DNA from: Bacteroidia bacterium
Lineage (GTDB): Bacteria; Bacteroidota; Bacteroidia; Bacteroidales; Prolixibacteraceae
NCBI GenBank assembly: GCA_025358025.1
Contig: JANYKW010000088.1
Span: forward strand, 19,842 to 83,841
Reading direction: 5' to 3'
DNA: 64,000 nt
Part shown: piece after piece, positions 1-8,681 of the stretch
Position numbering within the stretch: position 1 is the stretch's first letter
Layout: each line of letters starts with the position of its first letter
Translations under genes and position numbers: made by a program
Notes under the pieces: generated by a model
Databases searched by the model: none
Told to the model about the DNA's origin: nothing
The model's input: only the letters and a program-made list of their open reading frames with translations

Positions 1-752
1 TAAGCAGCATCATCTGCGGTACATTTATATACCTTTCCCTTTTCATCCACTCTTTCAGGGATGTGGGTTGCTCCAAGGCAGAAGACTCCTTTTACATTTC
101 CGAAGAGGTTGTCAAGCACATAACGCCAGTGGCACAACATGTCGATGATGATACCGCCATCGTCCTCCCTGCGGTAGTTCCAGCTGGGACGCTGAGCAGG
201 AATGTTAAATCCCTCGAATACCCAATATCCGAATTCACCCCTAACGGAGAGTATTTTCCCAAAAAAATCATTTTCCATGAGCCGTTTGATCTTCAACATC
301 CCCGGCAGGAAAAGCTTATCCTGCACCACTCCGTGTTTTACGCCTGCTTTTTCGCATACCTCGTACAACTCGAGTGCGGTGGCTGTATCAACAGCAACGG
401 GCTTTTCACAATAGACATGCTTGCCGGCCCGGGCCGCCATTTTTACTGCTTCAGCTCGTCGTCCGGTAGTTTGCGCGTCAAAATAGATCTGATAGGACGG
501 ATCACTCATTACCTTATCCAGATCGGTAGTCCATTTTTCGACGCCAGAAAGTTTAGAAAGCTTCCTGAGTTTCACTTCATCGCGTCCTGCAAGGATCGGA
601 TCGGGCATGATAAATTCGGCTGGGTCGCACTGGACACCTCCCTGCTTGATGATCTCAACGATCGACCGCATCAGGTGCTGGTTGGTTCCCATGCGTCCGG
701 TTACGCCATTCAGGATGATGCCAACTTTGTGGATGGTAATATTTTCAGCCAT
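1..752 (-). CDS. Gfo/Idh/MocA family oxidoreductase, cytosolic (3' end beyond window)
   Basis: The frame opens at ATG 752 and runs 250 codons leftwards without a stop, so the C-terminus lies outside the window. The N-terminus has a Rossmann-type dinucleotide site around residues 9-22 (GIILNGVTGRMG) and the family signature EKP at residues 116-118 (KHVYCEKP), whose lysine is usually the catalytic or cofactor-contacting residue. The following part, with conserved EDDGGIIIDMLCHWRY, matches the substrate-binding half of the family. There is no Tat or Sec signal, unlike the four paralogues at 53783-62052, so it probably acts in the cytosol. It is the most downstream visible gene of a minus-strand run with the sugar isomerase and the GH88-like enzyme (68 bp gap). 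The substrate is unknown; a sugar or polyol is likely from the context. Confidence 0.9.
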   Translation of the reverse strand, partial: MAENITIHKVGIILNGVTGRMGTNQHLMRSIVEIIKQGGVQCDPAEFIMPDPILAGRDEVKLRKLSKLSGVEKWTTDLDKVMSDPSYQIYFDAQTTGRRAEAVKMAARAGKHVYCEKPVAVDTATALELYEVCEKAGVKHGVVQDKLFLPGMLKIKRLMENDFFGKILSVRGEFGYWVFEGFNIPAQRPSWNYRREDDGGIIIDMLCHWRYVLDNLFGNVKGVFCLGATHIPERVDEKGKVYKCTADDAA

Positions 753-819
753 TATGTAGTAAATTAAAAGTCACTAATATCTGTATCAAATTATAATTCC
801 TTCTTCCAGCTCTCTGCCA

Positions 820-1656
820 TTAAGTTTTCGTCAGGTATGCATGCTTGATTTTTTCAAGATAGCTTTTCTGGTCCGTTGCCCAATATTTGTCGGAAAAAAT
901 CTCTACTTCATTGTAGCCTCCGAAACCTGCTTCTTCCACCCACGATCGTATTTCAGGGACGTTGATGCAACCATCGCCCATCAACCCCCTGTCGTTTAAG
1001 AAATCTATGGTGGGTACATTCCAGTCACAAACATGAAATGCAAAAAGGTGATCGTGGGCTGCACATCGTTGAATTTCAACCTGAAGATCCGGATCCCACC
1101 AGAGATGGTACACATCTACCGCAATCCCAACCCATTCTGAATGAATCATTTCAGCAATTTCGTTTGCCTGCCTGATGGTATTGATGGCAGATCTGTCGCC
1201 TGCATACATCGGATGAAGCGGTTCAATAGCCAATTTGACACCAGCACTTTGCGCTGCAGGCAAAATTCTGAGAATTCCCTCCGTAATCTGTTCCCTGGAT
1301 TTCTCGAGCGACTGACCTCCGTCGGCACCACATACCAGCACGATCATAGGAGCACCTACTGAAGCAGCCTGTTCAATGGCCCACAGATTATCTTCAATTG
1401 CCATTTCGCGCTTTCTCAAATCAATAGAAGGGAAAAATCCACCACGAGCAAGCGATACGACCTGCATGTCAAAATCAACCAGCAATTTCTTTACATCATT
1501 CAGATTTTTATTCTCCAACACATTGCGCCAGATGGTGATCCCCTTGATACCCACGGCTGAATAATTTCTTACGCATGTTTCTATACCCCATGGTTTGGTT
1601 GTCAGTGTGTGTACACAAAGTTTCGAAAAATCTTCAATTTTAGATATCATGCTCAT
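820..1656 (-). CDS. Sugar phosphate isomerase/epimerase (xylose isomerase-like TIM barrel)
   Basis: A 278-residue protein of the AP-endonuclease-2/xylose isomerase-like TIM barrel family, which isomerises or epimerises sugars, keto-sugars or inosose-type polyols using a divalent metal. The four usual metal-ligand positions are recognisable: Glu145 (LAIEPLHP), Asp181 (VGIAVDVYHLWWDPD), His208 (FAFHVCDW) and Glu252 (NEVEIFSD). Length is typical. There is no signal peptide, so it is cytosolic. Its ATG overlaps the stop of the upstream GH88-like gene by 4 bp (ATGA), which indicates translational coupling. A second ATG two codons later is possible. The neighbours suggest it processes a product released by the glycosidase together with the oxidoreductase at 1-752. 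The exact substrate cannot be told. Confidence 0.85.
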   Translation of the reverse strand: MSMISKIEDFSKLCVHTLTTKPWGIETCVRNYSAVGIKGITIWRNVLENKNLNDVKKLLVDFDMQVVSLARGGFFPSIDLRKREMAIEDNLWAIEQAASVGAPMIVLVCGADGGQSLEKSREQITEGILRILPAAQSAGVKLAIEPLHPMYAGDRSAINTIRQANEIAEMIHSEWVGIAVDVYHLWWDPDLQVEIQRCAAHDHLFAFHVCDWNVPTIDFLNDRGLMGDGCINVPEIRSWVEEAGFGGYNEVEIFSDKYWATDQKSYLEKIKHAYLTKT

Positions 1657-3032
1657 CTCAATCCATTAAAGAAGGTATAATAAACATCCCCGGATAGGAT
1701 TCTTTTCAAATACAAGGCTGTTTCACGCATGTGGAAATCACCCCACATACTGGATTCGTTGCACGGAACTTTGTAACCTTCAGGAATATAATCCCAGCCA
1801 TTTGGCCGGTGATAAACTGAGTGAAGCAGAATCCCCTGGTGACCAGGATCGGTGGAGAGATAGGGCGTCTCCAGCAGTGTTGAAGCTACCGTCAGCCCTG
1901 CTTGCCAATAGCGGTTACCCCCATCGGACTTTCCCTGAGTCTTAAAATAATGACCGAGCCGAAGCAGTCCCTGCGCCCCAATGGCTGCAGCGGAACTGTC
2001 AACAGGCTCAAAATCATTAAAAGGATCAGCTGGCAGTGAGAGGTAATCTATCAGATGAGCCAATCCCGGGGCACCTGTATCCCAATATGGAATCCCATCT
2101 GACGGAGTATGAGCAATGAAAAAATCGCAGGTAGCCCGGGCTCCTAAGGTTAAAATTTCAATAATCTGTTCTTTGGCCATGCTACCTGCAAAATCTTCTG
2201 CCGGAAGTGTATCCAAATACTCCAGTTCCTCTGCAAATCCAAGCATCGCCCATGCAAGTCCACGAGTCCAGGTGGTGAATCCGGAATATCCCTGCTGCGT
2301 ATTGGGGCAACGGTAGTTCCCATCGTTGGCGTTGAAAATTGATTCGTGGGCTGTTCTTCCCCATTCGTCGTAGCTGTCGCGGCCTTCTCCGTAATAAACA
2401 GCATATTTGGCTGTGGCAAGAAGATGATCTGTTGCCCTTTGAAACAATGAGATATGTCTGTCATTTTCACCGGGCAAAAAATGCCCCAGCCGATGAGCCA
2501 TCATTAAGATTCTACACGACCTGATCGTATCGACAAAGAGGGAATGGGGCCCATTGAATGAATAAATAAAGCCACCATCAGGTATCTTGCTCCACCTGTT
2601 TGCCTGAACTGCTCCCGAAGCTTTCATTGCTAACTCATAGAAATCCTTCTCCCAGGCATTAAAGGGAAGCTTCCCTTCATTCATTAGTCTGTGAAGATTT
2701 CCGTAGGTACTCATGTTGTTAAAACCGTGATCATGCACCCCTACATGACTGATATGCGGTGCCATTCTGATCATTGTATTCTGTCGGCCCGATTCCAGAA
2801 AGGATTCATCACCAGTTGCATCGAATTGCAGTATTGCCGAACCAAACTGAAAGCCCTGGGTCCATTCCGTCCATCCGCGAGAACTGTATTTCCCCTTTTT
2901 TGTAATAACCGGAGCCCCATGAGCTGTATCGTAATCCCTTTCAATCGCAATAATCTTTTCGCCGGATAAATTCCAGAAGCGGTTAAGTTTGTCTTTAAGA
3001 TCTGATGTTTTGATATGGAAATCTATAATCAT
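1653..3032 (-). CDS. GH88-like unsaturated glucuronyl hydrolase
   Basis: A 459-residue (alpha/alpha)6-barrel glycosidase resembling family GH88, enzymes that cleave unsaturated uronic acid from oligosaccharides left by polysaccharide lyases, by hydration of the vinyl ether. Two aspartates sit where the family has its catalytic pair: Asp101 (VGVHDHGF) and Asp168 (GPHSLFVDTI). Other family blocks are QGYSGFTTWTRGLAWAM and VDSSAAAIGAQGLLRLG. No signal peptide is visible at the N-terminus (MIIDFHIKTSDLK), so a cytosolic or intracellular-fragment role is likely. It is the first gene of the operon running to the left. Which uronide it prefers (glycosaminoglycan, pectin, ulvan or other) is not readable from the sequence, and neither a lyase nor SusC/D genes are in the window. 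Confidence 0.82.
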   Translation of the reverse strand: MIIDFHIKTSDLKDKLNRFWNLSGEKIIAIERDYDTAHGAPVITKKGKYSSRGWTEWTQGFQFGSAILQFDATGDESFLESGRQNTMIRMAPHISHVGVHDHGFNNMSTYGNLHRLMNEGKLPFNAWEKDFYELAMKASGAVQANRWSKIPDGGFIYSFNGPHSLFVDTIRSCRILMMAHRLGHFLPGENDRHISLFQRATDHLLATAKYAVYYGEGRDSYDEWGRTAHESIFNANDGNYRCPNTQQGYSGFTTWTRGLAWAMLGFAEELEYLDTLPAEDFAGSMAKEQIIEILTLGARATCDFFIAHTPSDGIPYWDTGAPGLAHLIDYLSLPADPFNDFEPVDSSAAAIGAQGLLRLGHYFKTQGKSDGGNRYWQAGLTVASTLLETPYLSTDPGHQGILLHSVYHRPNGWDYIPEGYKVPCNESSMWGDFHMRETALYLKRILSGDVYYTFFNGLR

Positions 3033-3127
3033 AAAGCATAATTTGTTGTATTGTCACCTGATTGTTATAAATTTTAAATAATTTTTTGATAGAATTTTAC
3101 ATTTTTCAGCCAGCGTCTGTGTAAAAT

Positions 3128-3697
3128 TCAGACATATAATGAGCCGCGGAACCCCCTGGCACTATAGTAAGAGGGTGCACTGTTGTGATACACGAAGACA
3201 TTGCCGTAACGAAAATCAGCAAAGAGGGCCCCACCGAGTTTTCTGATCTCAGCAGGCGTTTTCACCCAGCTCGATGTTTTCGCATCGAAATTTCCGAGCT
3301 TTTGCAATGCCCGATATTGTTCTTCCGTCAAAAGTTCAATACCCATGGCCGCAGCCAAATCTATAGCATTATTCTCCGGTTTAAATTCTTTCCTTGATTC
3401 CAGCCCTTCACGATCATAACAAACACTTCTGCGGCCTTTTGGACTTTCAGCTGAACAATCATAAAAAATGTATTCACCCGTCTCTTGGTCCATACCAACA
3501 ACATCCGGCTCTCCGCCAGTTTTTTCCATCTCACTGAGCGACCATAGTTTTCCCCTGGAGTCGTCAGTGTCAAGCTTTTCTTGAAGTTTAGCCCATTCAA
3601 GACCTAAATGGCGGTTCATGTTTTTCTCAAAACGGGCTTTTAAAACGCCGACCAGATCTTCACGCTCTTCTCGCAACAACTCCATTTTATTTTCCAT
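3128..3697 (-). CDS. DUF4256 domain protein
   Basis: A 189-residue soluble protein that is nearly all one DUF4256 domain. Recognised blocks are KARFEKNMNRHLGLEW at the N-terminus, GGEPDVVGMDQETGEYIFYDCSAESP in the middle, and the C-terminal ADFRYGNVFVYHNSA with GFRGSL. The function of this family is not known. No signal peptide or membrane segment is seen. It lies 46 bp downstream of the MFS carrier on the same strand and 95 bp upstream of the GH88-like gene, so it may be cotranscribed with either. The conserved polar and aromatic residues give it an enzyme-like look, but no catalytic motif can be named. Confidence 0.85.
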   Translation of the reverse strand: MENKMELLREEREDLVGVLKARFEKNMNRHLGLEWAKLQEKLDTDDSRGKLWSLSEMEKTGGEPDVVGMDQETGEYIFYDCSAESPKGRRSVCYDREGLESRKEFKPENNAIDLAAAMGIELLTEEQYRALQKLGNFDAKTSSWVKTPAEIRKLGGALFADFRYGNVFVYHNSAPSYYSARGFRGSLYV

Positions 3698-3743
3698 CGT
3701 AAAGATGTGTTATTCTGATTTGCTTGCAATTTCTTGCAATTGT

Positions 3744-4979
3744 TTATGCTCTCTGCTCCATGCTTCTAATCCCTCTTGTCTTGGGCAGAAATGCCACAAT
3801 TACTGCCCCAAGCAATGCCAGGGCAATTAAAAAGTAAAATCCTGCAGCATAGCTTTTCGTTGCTTCATTGTAAAGGTGACCTACCAACACCGGGAAGCTT
3901 GCTTCTGCCATCCCATCTGCGACCAGAATAATACCCATGGTTCGGCCCAAGGCCCTAATCCCGAACAAATCTGCCGCCATAAGTGGAATAATCATGTAGT
4001 CACCGCCAAGTCCGATACCGAAAATGATGGCAAACAAGTAAATCCTGCCGGGGAAATCGGGAAACAACAGCAGCGGGATGGCCGAGGCTACGATCAAATA
4101 AATCAGTATCATAACATATTTCCGGTTGATCAAATCAGCCAGGAATCCCATCAAAACCCTGCCCGCCAAGCTGGAAAACAATACGAAAGACATCACATTG
4201 GCAGCGTGTGCCTGAGAAAAATCAAGGTCACGCAAGTAGAGTTTCAGGTGCTGACTAATACCTCCAACCGCACCAATCGAGCACATACTCCCGATGGCAA
4301 GCAGGTAAAAATTTGGATTACGGAGAATGGTCCTGATTGGAACAGCGGTAGTTGTTTCCAACTCTCCGGCAGGCTCAAAAGAAGAATCTTTGATGAAAAA
4401 GGCCATTGGAAAAGCTATCAAAACAACCAGGATACCAAGAGAAATCAAGGCCAGGTGCCATCCAAGATTTTGCTCCAGGGCAGTAATGATCTGTGGAGCA
4501 AATGCCCCACCGGCCCCGATTCCAAGGTAGGCAATTCCCATGGCCTTGCCCCGGTTTTTATCAAACCATCTGGATATCAATACCTGACATGGAAGCGGTC
4601 CACCGAAGACATATCCAATCGCGTTGAGCATATAAAACAGATAGAACATGGGAAGAGAGCTTGAAAAGCTCAACCCGACCAGCGCAGTACCGGCCATCAA
4701 TGCGCCTGCCAGCATCAGTTTGCGCGGACCATACCGATCGATCATCCAGCCGGCCAGAAAACCAAACAGGGGTGCAACCAGCAATTTACCCAGGGCATTC
4801 CCGGAAGTTACCACTGCCCTGGACCAACCATATTCCTTGACCATGAAATCGTAGAAAAACGGCAATCCATAGATGATCAATCCAACGATGGCGAACAAGG
4901 TAAGAAAAGCGGTTGCCAGGATATAGGTTTGAGAACTTCGCCGGGTATCTGTCGGGCTCACTACATCAGTACGTGTCAT
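3744..4979 (-). CDS. MFS transporter (monocarboxylate/oxalate-formate antiporter-like)
   Basis: A major facilitator superfamily carrier with about 12 hydrophobic segments. The loop motif GWMIDRYGPRKLMLAG after TM2 is motif A of the superfamily, and FLADLINRKY is its repeat in the second half. The overall pattern (short N-terminus, YGLPFFYDFMVKEYGWSR before TM2) is like the oxalate/formate or monocarboxylate antiporters, so a small organic acid is a reasonable substrate guess. The open frame extends to a TTG at 5042, but ATG 4979 (MTRTDVV, 411 residues) is preferred because the 21 extra residues come from a repetitive, self-complementary stretch and lack family similarity. It is followed by the DUF4256 gene. 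Confidence 0.85.
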   Translation of the reverse strand: MTRTDVVSPTDTRRSSQTYILATAFLTLFAIVGLIIYGLPFFYDFMVKEYGWSRAVVTSGNALGKLLVAPLFGFLAGWMIDRYGPRKLMLAGALMAGTALVGLSFSSSLPMFYLFYMLNAIGYVFGGPLPCQVLISRWFDKNRGKAMGIAYLGIGAGGAFAPQIITALEQNLGWHLALISLGILVVLIAFPMAFFIKDSSFEPAGELETTTAVPIRTILRNPNFYLLAIGSMCSIGAVGGISQHLKLYLRDLDFSQAHAANVMSFVLFSSLAGRVLMGFLADLINRKYVMILIYLIVASAIPLLLFPDFPGRIYLFAIIFGIGLGGDYMIIPLMAADLFGIRALGRTMGIILVADGMAEASFPVLVGHLYNEATKSYAAGFYFLIALALLGAVIVAFLPKTRGIRSMEQRA

Positions 4980-5033
4980 CCTGTCTAAGTATTTTTGATT
5001 TTGGATTGATCTTCCGGCAAAATCGAATAAGCT

Positions 5034-5064
5034 AAAAGCCAAAAGCTAATGGCTAAAGGCTTTT
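5034..5064. repeat. Imperfect inverted repeat upstream of the MFS gene
   Basis: AAAAGCC (5034-5040) and GGCTTTT (5058-5064) are complementary, and the spacer again contains AGC..GGCT complementarity. It lies in the leader of the MFS gene and may form a small hairpin. No T-run follows, so it is not called a terminator. Confidence 0.35.
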
Positions 5065-5241
5065 GGGAATAGCAAGACCATCAAACCCTGCCACTAAGAT
5101 AGGAGATTTAGAGATAGATACAACCAGTCGACTTTATCTTTAAATCCTGCTATGACATAAATAACTATAAACGATGAAAAAACGAAAATATGCTGCAATT
5201 CTTTTCTAATTTCACGCTGATATTTAATTTGTCGTTGCACC

Positions 5242-5697
5242 ATGCTTTACAACAACAAAAAATACCTCCTCTATCTCAAAAACAGCCTGATGATTTCGGG
5301 CCTGCTTCTGCTGATATCGATGTCGGCTGCACTCTTTTTTCAGTGGTTCGAATTGGTTTTCGCCCTTTCAATCATGTTGGTCCTGATGCTGATTCTCAAC
5401 AGGGTATTAAACTTTAGTTTTGTCCGGATTCAGCAAGACTCCAGAAAATTAATGATCCGCTATTATTCCCTGTTTGCTGTCGAAAGAAACTATGAATCCA
5501 TTGAGTTTCCTATAGCTTCCCTGAAATATGTTACAGTAAGAAAATATCTCTTTGGAATGAAATGGGATCTTCATCTCACCGTGCGACTAAAACAGGGATT
5601 GGCAAGTTACCCTCCAATTTGCCTTTCAGCTGTTCCTTTTCAAGATAGGAAAAAATTAGTTGAAGCGATCCGGAATCTTATCCATTCAGATTTCTGA
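5242..5697 (+). CDS. Small membrane protein, PH-like cytoplasmic domain
   Basis: A 151-residue protein with two adjacent transmembrane helices (about residues 15-33 and 36-53, MISGLLLLISMSAALFF and ALSIMLVLMLILNRV) followed by a roughly 95-residue soluble part rich in beta-strand pattern. The pattern (R-I-x-Q-D-S-R-K-L-M-I-R-Y-Y, then KYVTVRKYLFGMKWDL) resembles bacterial PH-like domains of small membrane proteins, but this is a weak resemblance and no function can be given. It is a single plus-strand gene between the divergent MFS gene and rnr, with 125 bp before rnr. The start ATG 5242 is the first in frame. Confidence 0.65.
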   Translation: MLYNNKKYLLYLKNSLMISGLLLLISMSAALFFQWFELVFALSIMLVLMLILNRVLNFSFVRIQQDSRKLMIRYYSLFAVERNYESIEFPIASLKYVTVRKYLFGMKWDLHLTVRLKQGLASYPPICLSAVPFQDRKKLVEAIRNLIHSDF

Positions 5698-5822
5698 GCA
5701 TATTCCGCCCTGTTTGTATTTTCAAAGCATGACGATTCCCAGACTGATATTTTGGCTTACCGAATATATGGTGAAAGAAGTCGAAATTTTAATTACATTT
5801 AATGGTTCTTAAAAAATCTTGA

Positions 5823-7976
5823 ATGTCAAAAGTAAAAAAGCTAGAAAAGGCATTAAATTTCAATAAAGCCGGCTTAAAAACAACCATTATGGCCCTCTTC
5901 TATGAGGAGCCTGCCTTTGTTTACAACTATAAACAACTCTCCGGAAAAATAGGCGCAAAAAATACGACAGCGCAATTGATGGTCAGTGTAGCTTTGCAGG
6001 AATTACGTGACAATGAGGCACTTGAAGAGGTGTCAAAAGGAAGATACCGGCTTAAGCAAAAGAGCGGAGGCTCCATTATCGGAACCATGGAGCTAAATTA
6101 CAAGGGATTCGGACAGGTATTTTGTGAGGAACTCAATGATACTGTTTTGATTCAGGCTACCAACATGAATCACGCACTCGACGGCGACAAGGTTAAAATC
6201 AGGTTATTCGCCAGAAGGAAGAAGAGCGACACGGAAGGAGAGGTCGTAGAAGTGTTGGAGCGGGCACAGAAAACATTGGTCGGTACCGTCGAAATCTCTA
6301 AATTTTCAGCTTTTCTTGTTCCTTCCAAACGCATGCCTTTCGATCTTTTTATACCCAAAGAGAGTTTAAACGGAGCCAAACACGGTCAAAAGGCGATTGC
6401 CAGAATTCTGGACTGGCCCGAAAATTCACGCAATCCTGTCGGTGAAATCGTTGATGTGCTGGGCGATGCCGGGTCCAATAATACAGAAATGCATGCCATA
6501 CTTGCAGAGTTTGGCTTGCCATATAAATATCCTGAAAAGGTGGACGAAGCAGCCAATAAGATCCCGATGGAGATTTCTCCTTCTGAAATAGCCAACCGCA
6601 GGGATTTTAGAAAAGTACCCACTTTTACCATCGATCCGGCTGATGCAAAAGATTTTGACGATGCCTTGTCAATTCAAAAACTCGAAAACGGATATTGGGA
6701 AGTGGGAGTTCACATTGCCGATGTAACCCATTACGTGCGGTACAATTCTATCATAGAAGAGGAAGCATATACCCGGGCAACGTCTGTCTACCTGGTCGAC
6801 CGCGTAGTACCCATGTTACCCGAACGTCTTTCCAATGGGGTCTGCTCCCTGCGCCCAAATGAGGAAAAACTCTGCTATTCTGCAGTCTTTCAGCTTGATG
6901 ACAATGCCAAGGTTCAAAAAGAGTGGTTTGGCAGGACAGTTATCTATTCAGACCGGAGATTTAGTTACGAAGAAGCCCAGTCGGTGATTGAATCCGGCGA
7001 GGGGGATTTGAAGGAGGAAATTCTTACCCTGGATATGCTGGCAAAAAAATTAAGGGCCAAACGCTTTGAAGGCGGTTCCATTGATTTTGACCGGGTAGAA
7101 GTAAAAATAATAGTTGATGAAGCAGGGAAACCCACCAGTGTGTTTTTCAAAGAGTCCAAAGATTCCAATAAGCTGATAGAGGAATTTATGCTGCTGGCAA
7201 ACAAAAAGGTGGCTGAACTGATTGGCAAGCCCGGTGCCCGTAAAAAAGAGAAGACTTTTGTTTACCGGATTCACGACAAGCCTGATCCTGAGAAGCTCGA
7301 GAAATTTAACCATTTTATCAAGCGGTTTGGATATGGAATCATGACCAACTCCCCAACTGCAGTGACTGCCTCCATGAATCAGCTGATCACCAATGTATCA
7401 GGCAAAAAAGAGCAAAATGTCATTGAAACCCTGGCCATCCGAACCATGGCCAAAGCAGAATACTCAACCAGAAACATTGGGCACTATGGTCTGGGTTTTG
7501 AATATTACACCCATTTTACCTCCCCAATCCGGAGATATCCGGATATGATGGTCCACCGGCTGCTGGAGCGCTATCTTCAGGACGGCACTTCCGTTGCTGC
7601 GAACAAATACGAGGAGATGTGCAAGCACTCCTCCGATATGGAAAACCGGGCAGCAAATGCAGAGCGCGCCTCCATCAAATACAAACAGGTAGAATTCATG
7701 TCCGACAAGATCGGGCAGCAATTTAAGGGAGTCATTTCAGGGGTTACCGAATGGGGGATCTATGTCGAGCTTGAAGAGAACAAATGTGAAGGAATGGTTC
7801 CTCTCCATGAACTTACCGATGATTTTTACCAATTTGATGAAAAGAATTATTGCATCACCGGAAGAAGGACACGCCGGCGGTATCAGTTGGGAGATGAAGT
7901 TGAAATTGAGATTCTCAGAGCCAATCTTGAAAAGAAGCAGCTCGATTTCAAAATTGTTGTTTCTTCAACAAAATAA
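5823..7976 (+). CDS. rnr: Ribonuclease R
   Basis: A 717-residue RNase II/R family 3'-5' exoribonuclease that degrades structured RNA. Order of domains: an N-terminal helix-turn-helix-like segment (about 1-65), cold-shock/OB domains (about 70-235), the RNB catalytic domain (about 255-595) and a C-terminal S1 domain (about 630-715). The RNB active-site signature is intact with Asp271, Asp277, Asp279 and Asp280 (TIDPADAKDFDDALS). The basic tail of E. coli RNase R is missing: the protein ends a few residues after the S1 domain. Length is usual for Bacteroidota. The TetR regulator begins 33 bp downstream on the same strand and may share its transcript. Confidence 0.97.
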   Translation: MSKVKKLEKALNFNKAGLKTTIMALFYEEPAFVYNYKQLSGKIGAKNTTAQLMVSVALQELRDNEALEEVSKGRYRLKQKSGGSIIGTMELNYKGFGQVFCEELNDTVLIQATNMNHALDGDKVKIRLFARRKKSDTEGEVVEVLERAQKTLVGTVEISKFSAFLVPSKRMPFDLFIPKESLNGAKHGQKAIARILDWPENSRNPVGEIVDVLGDAGSNNTEMHAILAEFGLPYKYPEKVDEAANKIPMEISPSEIANRRDFRKVPTFTIDPADAKDFDDALSIQKLENGYWEVGVHIADVTHYVRYNSIIEEEAYTRATSVYLVDRVVPMLPERLSNGVCSLRPNEEKLCYSAVFQLDDNAKVQKEWFGRTVIYSDRRFSYEEAQSVIESGEGDLKEEILTLDMLAKKLRAKRFEGGSIDFDRVEVKIIVDEAGKPTSVFFKESKDSNKLIEEFMLLANKKVAELIGKPGARKKEKTFVYRIHDKPDPEKLEKFNHFIKRFGYGIMTNSPTAVTASMNQLITNVSGKKEQNVIETLAIRTMAKAEYSTRNIGHYGLGFEYYTHFTSPIRRYPDMMVHRLLERYLQDGTSVAANKYEEMCKHSSDMENRAANAERASIKYKQVEFMSDKIGQQFKGVISGVTEWGIYVELEENKCEGMVPLHELTDDFYQFDEKNYCITGRRTRRRYQLGDEVEIEILRANLEKKQLDFKIVVSSTK

Positions 7977-8009
7977 TTATATTTGGTCCATAATGATGAA
8001 TTCCAAACA

Positions 8010-8612
8010 ATGAGCAACGAAAACTTAGGCACAAAAAAAGATGCTGTTCGAGAGAACATTCTAACTATCGCGCAAGAAATTTTCAGCAAATTCGGGTACA
8101 AAAAAACCACTTTGGACGACATTGCCAATGCGGTTAGAAAAGGGAAAAGCTCTCTTTACTACTATTTTAGCAGCAAGGAAGATCTGTTTCAGGAGGTAAT
8201 CCAGAAAGAAGCTGATATTCTAAGGGTAGAACTGGCTAAAGTACTTCAGAAGGACATGGATCCTGCAGATAAGCTGCGTGACTACGTGATGACTAAAATC
8301 ACTACTTACCGTCAACTGGCAAACTTTTACAATGCCATTGAAAACGACACCGCAGCAGTGGAGTTCATTGATAAAATCAAGTCCCAGTACGATCAGGAGG
8401 AGATCCGGATGATGAAGCGAATCCTGCTGGATGGAGCCCGCCAGCATAAATTTGTGATCAAAGACTTTACCTTGGTGGCAATTGGTATCACTACAGCCAT
8501 CCGCGGACTGGAGATGCCACTCTCTGCCGGACCATACAGATCAAACGATTTGGGTAAAAGTGTGGATGCCATTGTCAAGATCATTTGTTATGGAATCATG
8601 AGACGTGACTAA
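8010..8612 (+). CDS. TetR/AcrR family transcriptional regulator
   Basis: A 200-residue regulator with the TetR N-terminal helix-turn-helix at about residues 16-60 (ENILTIAQEIFSKFGYKKTT then LDDIANAVRKGKSSLYYYF, SKEDLF), and a helical ligand-binding C-terminal domain with no recognised effector motif. A longer frame begins at TTG 7983, but ATG 8010 gives the normal N-terminus. It lies 33 bp after rnr and is closed by a strong hairpin that it shares with the opposing DUF2807 gene. No divergent target gene is adjacent, so the regulon is not evident. Confidence 0.9.
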   Translation: MSNENLGTKKDAVRENILTIAQEIFSKFGYKKTTLDDIANAVRKGKSSLYYYFSSKEDLFQEVIQKEADILRVELAKVLQKDMDPADKLRDYVMTKITTYRQLANFYNAIENDTAAVEFIDKIKSQYDQEEIRMMKRILLDGARQHKFVIKDFTLVAIGITTAIRGLEMPLSAGPYRSNDLGKSVDAIVKIICYGIMRRD

Positions 8613-8615
8613 AAG

Positions 8616-8681
8616 TCAGATTTAAATAAAAAGAAATGCCCCGACGGTTTCATCGGGGCATTTCTTGTTATTTAAATCTGA
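8616..8681. terminator. Bidirectional terminator with unusually long inverted repeat
   Basis: The core is a perfect 14-bp stem: AAGAAATGCCCCGA at 8631-8644 pairs with TCGGGGCATTTCTT at 8653-8666 around an 8-nt loop. Beyond one mismatch (8630/8667) the pairing continues for 14 more bp (8616-8629 with 8668-8681). The outer right arm is the last codons and stop of the DUF2807 gene. The A- and T-rich flanks allow termination in both directions for the convergent tetR and DUF2807 genes. Confidence 0.85.

Noticed and set aside
63..767. Open frame of 234 codons on the plus strand
   Set aside because: It is the antisense shadow of the Gfo/Idh/MocA gene on the minus strand, which has the conserved EKP motif and runs off the window edge.
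3876..4664. 262-codon plus-strand open frame inside the MFS gene
   Set aside because: The translation is rich in Gln/His/Asn and has no family pattern. The opposite strand encodes a clear transporter.
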